Counted from the first letter of the stretch, positions 40,579-49,964 are shown. The stretch is DNA of 64,000 nucleotides from Streptomyces sp. CA-210063 (GCF_024612015.1 NZ_CP102512.1:5580001-5644000), one strand, 5' to 3'. The notes: generated by a model from the letters alone, not told the origin. Numbers and translations: made by a program.

Positions 40579-42921
40579 GTGACCGGTATGGCAGGTGGTG
40601 AGGAGGCGGGCGCGCAGGCCGCGCGTTCCCGGGCCCTCGCCGTGCTGCGCGTCCGCAGCAGGGCCCTGGCCGTGGCGTTGCTGCCCGCGGCCGTCGCCGT
40701 CGTCCTGCTGGTCGGCGGGTCCACCGGCCATCTGACCGGCTCTGGCTGGTCCGTGGCGAGCTGGATCGTGTCCGGCCTCGCCGCCGGCGTGCTGCTCGCC
40801 GCCGCCGGCATCGCGCTCGTCGTCGCCCGTGCCCGGCCCGCCGTGAGCCCCACGGTCTCGATCACCGAGGAGGCCGCGCCCGATCTGTACCGCCTGGTCC
40901 GGGACCTGGCCGACCGCCTCGACGTCCCGCCGCCCTCCGCGATAGCGCTCACCCCGGACTGCGACAGCTGGCTGGAGGACCGCACCCACCCGTCCCACGC
41001 GCCGCCCGCCCCGTCCTCGACCCACGAAGCCGACAGTCGCGCCGGCGGTGCCACCGGCGACAGGGGCGACGAGATGGCCGACGCACGCGGATCGGCGTCG
41101 CCCGGACCGCCGTCCGGACTGTCCTCGCCGGGGCGGCACCGCGCGCCCACCGCCCCCGTGCTCGTCATCGGTTCACCGTTCCTGTGGTGGATGCGGGTCG
41201 GTGAGCTCCGGGCGGTGCTGGCACCGGTCGTCGCGGGTACGGGACCGTCGGCGCACCCGGACATAGCCGCGGCCCGCCGTTTCGTACGCGGGCTGGACGC
41301 CGCCGTGGCCGTCAGCTCGGCACCGACGCGTGGTCCGTTCGTCCGGACCGTGCTGGCCGGTGTCGGCTGGGTGACCCGGCTGCTCCTGCGCGGCTGCCGA
41401 GGGCACGCGGCCGAGATGGAGCGCGGGGTCGCCGCCGCGGCGGCCGAGCGTGCACAGGCTGTGGACTACGGGCTGCGGATCGTCGCCCAGGAGCAGGTCG
41501 GCCTGGCCTACGCGGGCTGGGACCGCCTCCTGACCCGGGTGGCGCTGCCCGCCTGGCGGATGGGTCGCTGGCCGTCCCGCCTGGACGCGGGTGTCGTCGC
41601 CGCGCTCACGGAGCTGTCCCGCCGCGACCGCCTCGCCGAGGGCTTCGCCTCCCGGCTCGGCGAGCGCCCCGCCTGCGATCTCCTGGAAGAGCCCGGCACG
41701 ATCGACGAGGCCGCGTCCCTCCTCGCCGCCCGCCTCTTCCACGGCGGCCCCGCCGAGTCCGGGCCCGACTGGGCCCCGGTCAACTGGCAGGAGTACCCGG
41801 ACGAGGTCGTCGACCGCAAATGGCGCACCGACGCGTCCCGCCTCCACCGCGTCCTCGACGCGCTGGGCGTCCGCCACACACCAGGCAGCACAGGCACGGA
41901 CCCGACCGGCCCGGCCCCCGGCGGCCCCACGCTGTCCCGAGTACTGGACCACCTGACAGCCTCCCCCACCACCCACGCCCCCGAGGCCACCGACGGTCGA
42001 GAGCCGCACGCTGATGCCGGCGAACGTGAGCGGGATGCTGGAGCCGCCGGGGGGCGTGAGCGGGACGCCGGAGCCGCCGGCGGGCGTGAGCCGCACGCTG
42101 GAGCCATCGGCGGGCGTGAGCTGGACGCCGGAGCCGCCAGCGGGCGTGAGTCGCGCCCTGAAGCGGTCGGTGAGCGAGCCATGGGCGCTGGTGCCGTCGC
42201 TGAGCGCGCCTCGGGTGATGGGGCTGCTGGTGGGGGTGAGTCGCGCCCTGAAGTCGTCGGCGAGCGAGCCGCTGGCGCTGACGCCGCCAAGCGATCCCCG
42301 GACACTGATGCCGTCGCCGGGCGCGGGCCGGACGCCGGAGCCACCCACGACCGTGAGCCGCACCCCGAAGCCGCCCACGCCCACGACCACGAGCACCACC
42401 CCGCCCACGAACCAGACGGGCACCACATATCCCACCGGGACGCCGACGCCGACGCCGAGGGCCACGTCGACGACCACCCCGACGACGAGGACGAACCCGG
42501 CCTCGCCAACGCGCAGTCATCCGCCCTCGCCGCCGCCCTGACCGCCGAGTTGGCGCGGGAGGAGGCGGCGGCCCCGGTGGCCGTAGCCACAGGGCCCGGT
42601 GGAGCCGAAGCGCAAGGCCCGGACCGGGCCCTGTGGGACGACGGGCTGCTGCCGCTGTTCCCGATGCAGCCGCCCCGTACGGGCCGCGAGCTGCTGGCGG
42701 AGCACGTCACCGCGATGGTCTGCTGCGCGGCGATGGACACGGCGGGCGCCACCCCGGGCCTCGACTGGCTGGACGGCCCCTCCCTCCTCGTCAACGGCGA
42801 ACGGGCAGCCGACCTCACCCCCCGGGTCCTCACCCTGCTGGAGGACGGCGACCCCGCCCCCCTTCGCGACTGGCTCCGCCGCCTCGGCGTCCGCCCGGAG
42901 AAACCGGTCCGCCTGGTCTGA
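40579..42921 (+). CDS. M48-peptidase-like membrane protein lacking the HExxH site, with repeat insert
   Basis: 780 aa from a GTG at 40579. Two membrane helices (ALAVALLPAAVAVVLLVGG; SWIVSGLAAGVLLAAAGIAL) precede a region laid out like M48 metallopeptidases (LYRLVRDLADRLDVPPPSAI, VLVIGSPFLWWMRVGELRAV LAPVVAG), but the HExxH zinc motif expected at RAVLA is replaced by PVVAGTGPSAH, so it is probably catalytically dead. Residues about 475-620 are a degenerate repeat (units like ERDAGAAGGRERDAGAAGG) turning into a His/Asp-rich tract (HDHEHHPAHEPDGHH), perhaps metal-binding. The C-terminal end is globular. Conserved neighbour of purD in Streptomyces; function unknown. Confidence 0.75.
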   Translation: MTGMAGGEEAGAQAARSRALAVLRVRSRALAVALLPAAVAVVLLVGGSTGHLTGSGWSVASWIVSGLAAGVLLAAAGIALVVARARPAVSPTVSITEEAAPDLYRLVRDLADRLDVPPPSAIALTPDCDSWLEDRTHPSHAPPAPSSTHEADSRAGGATGDRGDEMADARGSASPGPPSGLSSPGRHRAPTAPVLVIGSPFLWWMRVGELRAVLAPVVAGTGPSAHPDIAAARRFVRGLDAAVAVSSAPTRGPFVRTVLAGVGWVTRLLLRGCRGHAAEMERGVAAAAAERAQAVDYGLRIVAQEQVGLAYAGWDRLLTRVALPAWRMGRWPSRLDAGVVAALTELSRRDRLAEGFASRLGERPACDLLEEPGTIDEAASLLAARLFHGGPAESGPDWAPVNWQEYPDEVVDRKWRTDASRLHRVLDALGVRHTPGSTGTDPTGPAPGGPTLSRVLDHLTASPTTHAPEATDGREPHADAGERERDAGAAGGRERDAGAAGGREPHAGAIGGRELDAGAASGRESRPEAVGERAMGAGAVAERASGDGAAGGGESRPEVVGERAAGADAAKRSPDTDAVAGRGPDAGATHDREPHPEAAHAHDHEHHPAHEPDGHHISHRDADADAEGHVDDHPDDEDEPGLANAQSSALAAALTAELAREEAAAPVAVATGPGGAEAQGPDRALWDDGLLPLFPMQPPRTGRELLAEHVTAMVCCAAMDTAGATPGLDWLDGPSLLVNGERAADLTPRVLTLLEDGDPAPLRDWLRRLGVRPEKPVRLV

Positions 42922-43243
42922 GCCCAACCGACCACGGCCTCACCCCACGTGGTCCGCCCCCCCCGGGGACCGACCACGGCCTCAACCCACACCGCCCGCC
43001 CCCCCCACGCGGCCAACCCCACCGACCACCCAGCCGACACCGCCCACAGCACCCACCACGACCCCCCACCGCGCCCCCACCCACCCCCACTCCCCGACTC
43101 CCCATCCGGACCCCCCCGTTCCACTCCCACCAATTCACAACGAACGGTGACGGAGTGCGTGCGTAATGTGATGTGCTGGGAACCGATCGCGTACGTAGCA
43201 AGGGCTTGCGACAGCTGGCGGGGGACGAGGGAGGGGAGAACTC
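42922..43243. other. C-rich intergenic region
   Basis: About 320 bases, dominated by C-rich low-complexity DNA (cgaccacggcctca twice at 42929 and 42971, then long runs of C) up to 43140. The last 100 bases are more balanced and should hold the promoter and ribosome site (ggaggggagaactc) of the next gene. Confidence 0.4.
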
Positions 43244-44761
43244 ATGGGCTCGGAGCACCATCACATCCGCCGTTGGGAATCGGGCGCACTCGCCCACGCC
43301 GTGACGGACCCCTTCGGCCAGGGCCCGGTCCCCTGGCTACGGGGCAATGTGACGTACTTCGACGACACCGGCCAGGTGGTCCCCTGGTACGTGGACCCAG
43401 CCCCGCCGGAGCCCGACGCACCCACCAAAGGCACCCGCACCCGCACCCACATCCCCGCCCCCCGCACCCCACCGGGCCCGCGCTCCGCCGACGACGTGCA
43501 CCGGCAGATCAAGGGATTCACGGCGACCGGCGTCGCCGCCCCCGGCGAGTCCATCGACTTCCACATCACCGTGGACCCGCCCCAGGAATTCGGCGTCGAC
43601 ATCTACCGCGTCGGCCACTACAGCGGCGACGGCGCGGCGAAGATCACCACCAGCCCCCGCCTCTCCGGCATCGTCCAGCCGCCACCCCTCACCGCCGACC
43701 GCACGGTCTCCTGCCACCACTGGTGGCTCTCCTGGCGGCTGCAGATCCCGAGCTACTGGAACGTCGGCGCGTACGTGGCGGTCCTCACCACCGCCGACGG
43801 TTACCGCTCCCACGTGCCGTTCACCATCCGCGACGACCGCCAGGCCGACCTGCTGCTCCTGCTCCCGGACATCACCTGGCAGGCGTACAACCTGTACCCG
43901 GAGGACGGCCGCACGGGCGCCAGCCTCTACCACGCCTGGGACGAGGACGGCCGGCTGCTCGGTGAGTCCGACGCGGCGACGACCGTCTCCTTCGACCGCC
44001 CGTACGCCGGCGCCGGCCTCCCCCTCCACGTCGGCCACGCCTACGACTTCATCCGCTGGGCCGAGCGCTACGGCTACGACCTCGCCTACGCCGACGCCCG
44101 CGATCTGCACTCCGGCCGCGTCGACCCCTCCCGCTACCGGGGCCTGGTCTTCCCGGGCCACGACGAGTACTGGTCCCCGCGGATGCGCCGCACCACCGAG
44201 CTCGCCCGCGACACCGGCACCTCCCTCGTCTTCCTCTCCTCCAACACCATGTACTGGCAGGTGGAGCTGAGCCCGTCCCCGTCCGGTGTCCCCGACCGCC
44301 TCCTCACCTGCCGAAAACGCCGGGGCCCCGGAAAACCCGCACTGTGGCGCGAAATCGACCGCCCCGAGCAGCAGTTGATGGGCATCCAGTACGAGGGCCG
44401 GGTCCCCGAACCCCACCCCCTGGTCGTGCGCAACGCCGACCACTGGCTCTGGGACGCGACCGGCGCCCACGAGAACGACGAGCTGGAAGGCATGGTCGCG
44501 GGCGAGGCCGACCGCTACTTCCCGCGCACCCCGCTCCCCGAGCACCAGGGCCGCATACTCCTCGCCCACTCCCCGTACCGGGACGCCGACGACGTCGTCC
44601 GCCACCAGGAGACCTCCCTCTACCGGGCCCCCTCCGGCGCCTGGGTCTTCGCATCCGGAACGTTCGCCTGGTCCCCGGCTCTGGACCGCCCGGGCCACGT
44701 CGACACCCGCGTCCAGCGCGCCACAGCAAACCTTCTGGACCGCATCTGCAAACGGGACTGA
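43244..44761 (+). CDS. N,N-dimethylformamidase beta subunit-like protein
   Basis: 505 aa from the ATG at 43244. The N-terminal part is beta-sandwich-like (IKGFTATGVAAPGESIDFHI, DIYRVGHYSGDGAAKI), followed by the DMFase large-subunit-like domain (LLLLPDITWQAYNLYPEDGR, FIRWAERYGYDLAYADARDL, GLVFPGHDEYWSPRMRRTTE, VFLSSNTMYWQVEL). DMFase itself hydrolyses dimethylformamide with a mononuclear iron; whether this protein does is unknown, since family members are widespread and no small subunit is nearby. No signal peptide. Conserved between purD and purC in Streptomyces. Confidence 0.8.
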   Translation: MGSEHHHIRRWESGALAHAVTDPFGQGPVPWLRGNVTYFDDTGQVVPWYVDPAPPEPDAPTKGTRTRTHIPAPRTPPGPRSADDVHRQIKGFTATGVAAPGESIDFHITVDPPQEFGVDIYRVGHYSGDGAAKITTSPRLSGIVQPPPLTADRTVSCHHWWLSWRLQIPSYWNVGAYVAVLTTADGYRSHVPFTIRDDRQADLLLLLPDITWQAYNLYPEDGRTGASLYHAWDEDGRLLGESDAATTVSFDRPYAGAGLPLHVGHAYDFIRWAERYGYDLAYADARDLHSGRVDPSRYRGLVFPGHDEYWSPRMRRTTELARDTGTSLVFLSSNTMYWQVELSPSPSGVPDRLLTCRKRRGPGKPALWREIDRPEQQLMGIQYEGRVPEPHPLVVRNADHWLWDATGAHENDELEGMVAGEADRYFPRTPLPEHQGRILLAHSPYRDADDVVRHQETSLYRAPSGAWVFASGTFAWSPALDRPGHVDTRVQRATANLLDRICKRD

Positions 44762-44846
44762 GCGCACACACCCCAACCCCTGGCCGAGATCGGTCGTCCG
44801 GATACGGGACAATCGAGCCACTTGGACATCACCACGGGGAGGAACC

Positions 44847-45746
44847 GTGTCCGGATTCGTAGAAAAGCCCGAGCCTCTTCAGGTTCCGGGCCTGGTGCAT
44901 CTGCACACCGGCAAGGTGCGCGACCTGTACCAGAACGAGGCGGGCGACCTCGTGATGGTCGCCAGCGACCGAACGTCCGCGTTCGACTGGGTGCTGCCGA
45001 CGGAGATCCCCGACAAGGGGCGCGTCCTCACGCAGCTGTCCCTCTGGTGGTTCGACCAGCTCGTCGACCTGGTCCCGAACCACGTCCTGAGCACCGAACT
45101 CCCACCGGGCGCCCCCGCCGACTGGGCGGGCCGCACGCTCGTCTGCAAGTCGCTCAAGATGATCCCGGTGGAGGCCGTGGCCCGCGGCTACCTCACCGGC
45201 TCGGGCCTCGCCGAGTACGAGCAGACCCGTACCGTCTGCGGTCTCGCCCTCCCCGAGGGCCTGGTCGACGGCTCGGAGCTGCCGGCGCCGATCTTCACCC
45301 CGGCCACCAAGGCCGCCGTCGGCGAGCACGACGAGAACGTGTCGTACGAGGAGGTCGCCCGCCAGGTCGGCGCGGAGACCGCCGCCCACCTGCGCCAGGC
45401 GACCCTGGCCGTGTACAGCCGAGCCCGGGACATCGCCCGTGACCGGGGCATCATCCTGGCCGACACCAAGTTCGAGTTCGGCTACGAGAACGACTCCCTC
45501 GTCCTCGCCGACGAGGTCCTCACCCCGGACTCCTCCCGCTTCTGGCCGGCTGATCTGTGGGAGCCGGGCCGTGCCCAGCCGTCCTTCGACAAGCAGTTCG
45601 TCCGCGACTGGCTGACCTCGGAGGCCTCCGGCTGGGACCGCGGGAGCGAGCAGCCCCCGCCGCCGCTCCCGGACGAGATCGTCGCCGCGACCCGCGCCAA
45701 GTACGTGGAGGCGTACGAGCGCCTGACCGGAACGAGCTGGTCGTAA
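44847..45746 (+). CDS. purC: phosphoribosylaminoimidazole-succinocarboxamide synthase
   Basis: 299 aa from a GTG at 44847 (ggggaggaacc upstream). SAICAR synthetase: couples CAIR with aspartate using ATP. Motifs: HLHTGKVRDLYQNEAGDLVM, ASDRTSAFDWVLPTEIPDKG, VEAVARGYLTGSGLAEYEQT, IFTPATKAAVGEHDENVSYE and LADTKFEFGYENDSLVLADE, VLTPDSSRFW. Full length for the type found in Actinobacteria. Followed by a terminator shared in layout with the second tRNA-Gly(GCC) locus. Confidence 0.96.
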   Translation: MSGFVEKPEPLQVPGLVHLHTGKVRDLYQNEAGDLVMVASDRTSAFDWVLPTEIPDKGRVLTQLSLWWFDQLVDLVPNHVLSTELPPGAPADWAGRTLVCKSLKMIPVEAVARGYLTGSGLAEYEQTRTVCGLALPEGLVDGSELPAPIFTPATKAAVGEHDENVSYEEVARQVGAETAAHLRQATLAVYSRARDIARDRGIILADTKFEFGYENDSLVLADEVLTPDSSRFWPADLWEPGRAQPSFDKQFVRDWLTSEASGWDRGSEQPPPPLPDEIVAATRAKYVEAYERLTGTSWS

Positions 45747-45763
45747 GGCCATGCACCACGAAG

Positions 45764-45792
45764 AAGGCCCCGGTCCGATGGACCGGGGCCTT
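45764..45792 (+). terminator. terminator after purC
   Basis: Perfect 13-bp stem AAGGCCCCGGTCC with its complement, loop GAT, followed by CTTTC. Confidence 0.82.
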
Positions 45793-45800
45793 CTTTCACG

Positions 45801-45873
45801 AGCGGACGACCAGGTTCGAACTGGCGACCTCAACCTTGGCAAGGTTGCGCTCTACCAACTGAGCTACGTCCGC
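45801..45873 (-). tRNA. tRNA-Gly(GCC), copy 1
   Basis: 73 nt on the minus strand: acceptor GCGGACG pairs with CGTCCGC, D-arm GCTCAGTTGGTAGAGC, anticodon stem-loop CAACCTTGCCAAGGTTG (GCC), T-arm CCAGTTCGAACCTGG. No encoded CCA. Appears identical to 49892-49964. Confidence 0.95.
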
Positions 45874-45896
45874 GCTGCGCCGTGGCGCGAGGCCTA

Positions 45897-46541
45897 CTAT
45901 ACCCAACCTCGCTCCCGTGCGAACCGCACCGCCGCGTGCCGGTTCTCCACGCCCAGCTTGGAGACGGCGGAGGACAGGTAGTTCCGTACGGTTCCCTGGG
46001 ACAGCGCGGCCCGCTCGGCGATCTCCGCGACGGGTGCCCCGTCGGCGGCGAATTCGAGGACCTCGGCCTCCCGGGCGGTCAGCGGCGAGTCCCCGGAGGA
46101 GATCGCGTCGGCCGCCAACTCCGGGTCCACATAACGGTTCCCCGCGTGTACGGTCCGGATGATCTCCGCGAGCCGCTGCGCGCTGACGGTCTTGGGGACG
46201 AACCCCCGCACACCCGCCTCAAGCGCCCGCTTCAGATGCCCCGGCCGCCCGTGTCCGGTGACGATCAGCACCCGGCAGCCGGGCAGTTCGGCCCGCAGGG
46301 ATGTGGCGACCTTCACACCGTCTGCCCCCGGCATCTGGAGATCCAGCACCGCCACATCCGGCTCGTGCGCCAGCGCCATCGCCAGCGCCTCCGGCCCGCT
46401 CGCCGCCTCCGCGACCACCATCAGGTCGTCCTCCAACGCCAGCAACGCGGCCAGCGCCCCCCGGATCAGATGCTCGTCATCGGCGAGCAACAGCCGCACG
46501 GGCCGCCCCGCCCCCGCCACTGCCTCCGGTACGGCCGTCAT
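45897..46541 (-). CDS. LuxR/NarL-family response regulator
   Basis: 214 aa from the ATG at 46541. Receiver: RPVRLLLADDEHLIRGALAA, acceptor Asp in DVAVLDLQMPGADG, Thr in IVTGHG (Ser/Thr position) and Lys in GFVPKTVSAQ. Output: LTAREAEVLEFAADGAPVAE, ALSQGTVRNYLSSAVSKLGV. It overlaps the kinase stop by four bases. Likely controls the adjacent ABC transporter, the common arrangement in Streptomyces drug or signal exporters. Confidence 0.9.
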   Translation of the reverse strand: MTAVPEAVAGAGRPVRLLLADDEHLIRGALAALLALEDDLMVVAEAASGPEALAMALAHEPDVAVLDLQMPGADGVKVATSLRAELPGCRVLIVTGHGRPGHLKRALEAGVRGFVPKTVSAQRLAEIIRTVHAGNRYVDPELAADAISSGDSPLTAREAEVLEFAADGAPVAEIAERAALSQGTVRNYLSSAVSKLGVENRHAAVRFARERGWV

Positions 46542-47935
46542 GACGCGCCCCCTCGTACGACCGCCGAGCCGGCCACAGCCGCCGCGCCCCCCGAAGCCGA
46601 TCCCGAAGCCGATCCCGAAGCCGATCCCGAAGCCTTGCCCAATCCCGATCCCGATCTCGAGCCCGCCGACGCCGAGCCCCCCGCCGACGCCGAGCCCCCC
46701 GAGGCCAGCGGCACCCGGGCCACCACCCGGAACGCGTCCCCGCCCACCGGCCCCGCCTCCAGCGTCCCGTCCACGACCGTCAGCCGCTCCCGCAGCCCGG
46801 CGAGCCCGGACCCGGCGCCGACGGAACGCCCGACGTCCCCGGTCCCCTCTCCGTCCCCGTCCCCGACTGCCCGTATCCCGTCGTTCTCCACGGTCAGCAC
46901 CACCTGCCCCTCCGTCACCCTCAACACCACCGAGCACTGCCCCGCGTTCCCGTGCCGCAGCACGTTCGTCGTCCCTTCCCGCACCACCCAGGCGAGCGCG
47001 GACTGCACCTCGCCGGGCAGCCCGGCGGTGTCCTCCCCGTCGACCGAGCAGCCGATGCCGGCCGCCTCCAACACACCCTGCGCACCGGAGAGTTCGACTG
47101 CGAGGTCGGCCTCGCGATAGCCCCGTACGACCTCGCGCACCTCGCGCTGCGACTCCTGCGCGATCCGCTGGACCTCGATCATCTGCTCGACGGCCTCGGG
47201 CCGTTCCCGGCGGGCCAGCTGGACGGCCAGCTCGCTCTTCAGGGCGATGACCGCGAGGTTGCGGCCGATCACGTCATGCAGGTCGCGCCCGAACCGGAGC
47301 CGTTCCTCGGCGACGGCCAGCCGGGCACGGGTCTCGCGGGCGGCGTCGAGTTCGTAGACGGCCCTGACAAGCCAGACGGAGAAGACGGAGGTGAAGGCGA
47401 AGAACGAGGTGCCGGCCAGCACCGCGACCGACGTGGCCAGCGCGTGGGCAGGGCGTGCGCCCAGGGCGAGGGCCAGCGCTCCGGAGCCGCCCGCGAAGCC
47501 CGCGATCAGGTACAGCACGCGCCGTCGGCTGCGGATGCCGAGTGTGATGAGGCCGAGGCCGAACGTCATCACACCGGCGAACATCGAGCCCAGCACGGTG
47601 GCGGTGTCGTCGGCCTTCCCGCGGTCGGCGAGGACGAACGCGACGCTGCCGAGCAGCACGCTGACCACGCCCAGCGCCCACATCAGCCGCAGGGGCTGCT
47701 CGCGGGTGCCTCGCACCCAGTCGAGTGCCCGCGCCCCGGTCGTCGCGCCGAGCACCCCGTGGGCGCACACCAGCACGAACAGCCAGCCCGAGTGCGGCAG
47801 CGGCACCCTGCTGAGCAGCGGCAGCCCGAACGCGAAGACCTCGATCACCGCGAACGAGTGGAACGACCACCGCGTATACGTCTCCACCTTGGCCGGTGTG
47901 CTCTTCCCCCGCCACCATGGCCCCGGCCCCCGCAT
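46538..47935 (-). CDS. membrane sensor histidine kinase
   Basis: 465 aa from the ATG at 47935 (MRGPGPWWRGKSTPAKVETY); an ATG at 47989 would overlap the permease gene. Five or six membrane helices, then HisKA_3 with the phospho-His in RFGRDLHDVIGRNLAVIALK and a GHKL domain (REGTTNVLRHGNAGQCSVVL, GSGLAGLRERLTVVDG). The last 50 residues are a Gly-Ser-Ala repeat encoded by tandem 12-base units (gatcccgaagcc, about 46596-46640). Partner of the regulator downstream and co-oriented with the ABC exporter. Confidence 0.88.
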   Translation of the reverse strand: MRGPGPWWRGKSTPAKVETYTRWSFHSFAVIEVFAFGLPLLSRVPLPHSGWLFVLVCAHGVLGATTGARALDWVRGTREQPLRLMWALGVVSVLLGSVAFVLADRGKADDTATVLGSMFAGVMTFGLGLITLGIRSRRRVLYLIAGFAGGSGALALALGARPAHALATSVAVLAGTSFFAFTSVFSVWLVRAVYELDAARETRARLAVAEERLRFGRDLHDVIGRNLAVIALKSELAVQLARRERPEAVEQMIEVQRIAQESQREVREVVRGYREADLAVELSGAQGVLEAAGIGCSVDGEDTAGLPGEVQSALAWVVREGTTNVLRHGNAGQCSVVLRVTEGQVVLTVENDGIRAVGDGDGEGTGDVGRSVGAGSGLAGLRERLTVVDGTLEAGPVGGDAFRVVARVPLASGGSASAGGSASAGSRSGSGLGKASGSASGSASGSASGGAAAVAGSAVVRGGAS

Positions 47936-47948
47936 GGCCCAACTCCCC

Positions 47949-48755
47949 TCATCGGCGCGGTTCCCAGCGGAACCACCGTCGTACAGCAAACACCGCGAGC
48001 ACGGTCCAGGCCAGCGCGGTGGCGACGGCGCCCAGGGCGTCGTACGCGCTCAGGTCGCCGGTCCAGCCGCCGCGCACCAGCGTGATGACGGGGCTGAGCG
48101 GCAGCAGTTCGCAGACGGACGCCAGGCGGTCCGGCAGCACTTCGAGCGGGACGGTGATGCCCGATCCGAGCAGCGACACGAACATCACCGGCAGGCTGGT
48201 GACCTGCGCGCTCTCGGCTGTACGGCTGAAGCTCGCGGTGACCGCCGCCAGCGCCACGCACATCACGACGCCCAACAGCACGCCCAGCACGGCCAGATGG
48301 GGCGCGGGCGGGGCGCCGACGTCGAGCAGGACCGTGCAGCCGATCGCCATCAGCACACACTGCGCGAGCCCGATCCCCACGGAGGGCAGCGCGGCCCCGA
48401 CCAGGATCTCCGGGTCGCGCAGCTCACCGGTCCGCAGCCGCTTCAGGACGAGTTCCTCACGGCGTACGACGTAGACGTTGGTCAGGGCGGTGTAGATCGC
48501 GAAGAGCAGCGAGAAGCCGATCGCGGCGGGGAGCATGACGGTCCCGACGCTCAGCCCCGCCTTCGCGAGGTCCATCCCGTCGGCCGCCTGACGCACGGTG
48601 AGCGGCAGCAGCAACGGCACGAACAGCGCCGTGAACAGCGTGGCCCGGCTGCGGCCGAGCAGGGTCAGCTCGGCGCGGGCGAGGGCGGTCATCCGGCTCT
48701 TGAGGGTCGTACCGCTCTTCAGGTCCGTACGACCGGTGTGGGTGAGGGTGCTCAT
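47949..48755 (-). CDS. ABC-2 type transporter permease
   Basis: 268 aa from the ATG at 48755, overlapping the ATPase stop (ATGA). Six membrane helices of the ABC-2 export family (TLFTALFVPLLLPLTVRQAA, AIGFSLLFAIYTALTNVYVV, VLMAIGCTVLLDVGA, LGVLLGVVMCVALAAVTASF, VTSLPVMFVSLLGSGITVPL, ATALAWTVLAVFAVRRWF). RREELVLKRLRTGELRDPEI is the usual cytoplasmic coupling loop. Substrate unknown. Confidence 0.88.
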   Translation of the reverse strand: MSTLTHTGRTDLKSGTTLKSRMTALARAELTLLGRSRATLFTALFVPLLLPLTVRQAADGMDLAKAGLSVGTVMLPAAIGFSLLFAIYTALTNVYVVRREELVLKRLRTGELRDPEILVGAALPSVGIGLAQCVLMAIGCTVLLDVGAPPAPHLAVLGVLLGVVMCVALAAVTASFSRTAESAQVTSLPVMFVSLLGSGITVPLEVLPDRLASVCELLPLSPVITLVRGGWTGDLSAYDALGAVATALAWTVLAVFAVRRWFRWEPRR

Positions 48756-49735
48756 GAGACCGGCTCCTTCTCCCGCGACTTGGCGGCCGTCTCCCGGGCG
48801 ATCCGCAGGAACGCCTCCTCCAGGGAGGCCGACCGGACCTCCAGCCGCGCCAGCTCGACCCGCGCCCGCTCGGCCCACAGCAGCAGCCCGGTGGCCGCCC
48901 GCTGGAGTTCCTTCGTGCGCAGCACCACCGTGCGCCCGTCCTCCTCGTGCCCGGTGACGCCCAACTCGCCGAGCGGCGGCAGGTCGCCCAGGAAGTACCC
49001 GGCGGGCAGCTCGAACGAGATGCGGGACGGCTGGGAGGCGGTCACCTCGGCCGGGGTGCCGGTCGCCGCGACCGTGCCCTCGTGGAGGATGGCGAGCCGG
49101 TCGGCCAGGTCCTCCGCCTCCTCCAGGTAGTGCGTGGTGAGCAGCACGGTCGTCCCCCCGTCGCGCAACTCCCGTACCAGCTCCCAGGTGTCCTGGCGGC
49201 CCTCCGCGTCGAGCCCGGTCGTCGGCTCGTCCAGGAAGAGGACCTCGGGCCGCCCGAGGAGCGCGAGCGCCAGGTCGAGGCGCCGCTTCTCACCGCCGGA
49301 CAACTGCTTGACCCGGATGCCGGCCCGCCGCCCGAGCCCGACGATCTCCAGTGCCTCCCCGACGGGCCGGGCCCCGCTGGTGCAGCCGGCCCACATCCGT
49401 ACCGTCTCGGCGACGGTCAGCTCGGAGGGGAAGCCGCCCTCCTGGAGCATCACGCCGATCCGGGGGCGTACGGCCGCGCGCTCCCCGTAGGGGTCGTGCC
49501 CGAGGACCCGCACCCGGCCGCCGGACGGCGGCGCGAGTCCCTCCAGCAGCTCGACCGTCGATGTCTTGCCCGCGCCGTTGGTGCCCAGGAGCGCGAAGAG
49601 TTCTCCCCGGCCCACGGAGAAGGTGATCCCCCGTACGGCCTCGAAACCGCCCCCGTACACGCGCCGCAGGTCGGTGACCTCGATCACGTTCTCGTGATCG
49701 TGAGTGTTCACGCCCTCGTGCCCGTTCGTCTTCAT
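48752..49735 (-). CDS. ABC transporter ATP-binding protein
   Basis: 327 aa. VIEVTDLRRVYGGGFEAVRG start, Walker A LLGTNGAGKTSTVE, Q-loop VMLQEGGF, signature QLSGGEKRRLDLALALLGRP, Walker B VLFLDEPTTGLD and switch His LLTTHYLEE: the DrrA/CcmA-like subfamily of exporter ATPases. The C-terminal 90 residues are the accessory domain typical of such exporters. First gene of the four-gene operon with permease, kinase and regulator. Confidence 0.92.
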   Translation of the reverse strand: MKTNGHEGVNTHDHENVIEVTDLRRVYGGGFEAVRGITFSVGRGELFALLGTNGAGKTSTVELLEGLAPPSGGRVRVLGHDPYGERAAVRPRIGVMLQEGGFPSELTVAETVRMWAGCTSGARPVGEALEIVGLGRRAGIRVKQLSGGEKRRLDLALALLGRPEVLFLDEPTTGLDAEGRQDTWELVRELRDGGTTVLLTTHYLEEAEDLADRLAILHEGTVAATGTPAEVTASQPSRISFELPAGYFLGDLPPLGELGVTGHEEDGRTVVLRTKELQRAATGLLLWAERARVELARLEVRSASLEEAFLRIARETAAKSREKEPVS

Positions 49736-49854
49736 GCCTTCAGCGTCTCGGCGCCACGGGCCGGACAGCAGTGCGCGGTGTCATCACTCGACATGACAAA
49801 TGTCAGAAGCGGGATGACGCGAGATGACGCGGGATACGGCAGGGGAACACGAAG

Positions 49855-49883
49855 AAGACCCCGGTCCACTGGACCGGGGTCTT
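49855..49883. terminator. terminator between ABC operon and tRNA-Gly copy 2
   Basis: Perfect 13-bp stem AAGACCCCGGTCC with its complement, loop ACT, followed by CTTTC; nearly the same as the hairpin at 45764. Confidence 0.75.
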
Positions 49884-49891
49884 CTTTCACG

Positions 49892-49964
49892 AGCGGACGA
49901 CCAGGTTCGAACTGGCGACCTCAACCTTGGCAAGGTTGCGCTCTACCAACTGAGCTACGTCCGC
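49892..49964 (-). tRNA. tRNA-Gly(GCC), copy 2
   Basis: 73 nt, apparently identical to copy 1 at 45801-45873, including the 20 or so bases before it (tctttcacg). Confidence 0.95.

Noticed and set aside
42001..42300. CRISPR-like regular repeats
   Set aside because: The repeats are in frame within a coding region, vary in sequence and lack unique spacers; they encode a degenerate peptide repeat.
46538..46660. Tandem gatcccgaagcc units as a regulatory repeat
   Set aside because: They lie in the coding end of the histidine kinase and encode a Gly-Ser-Ala tail; best seen as a coding minisatellite.
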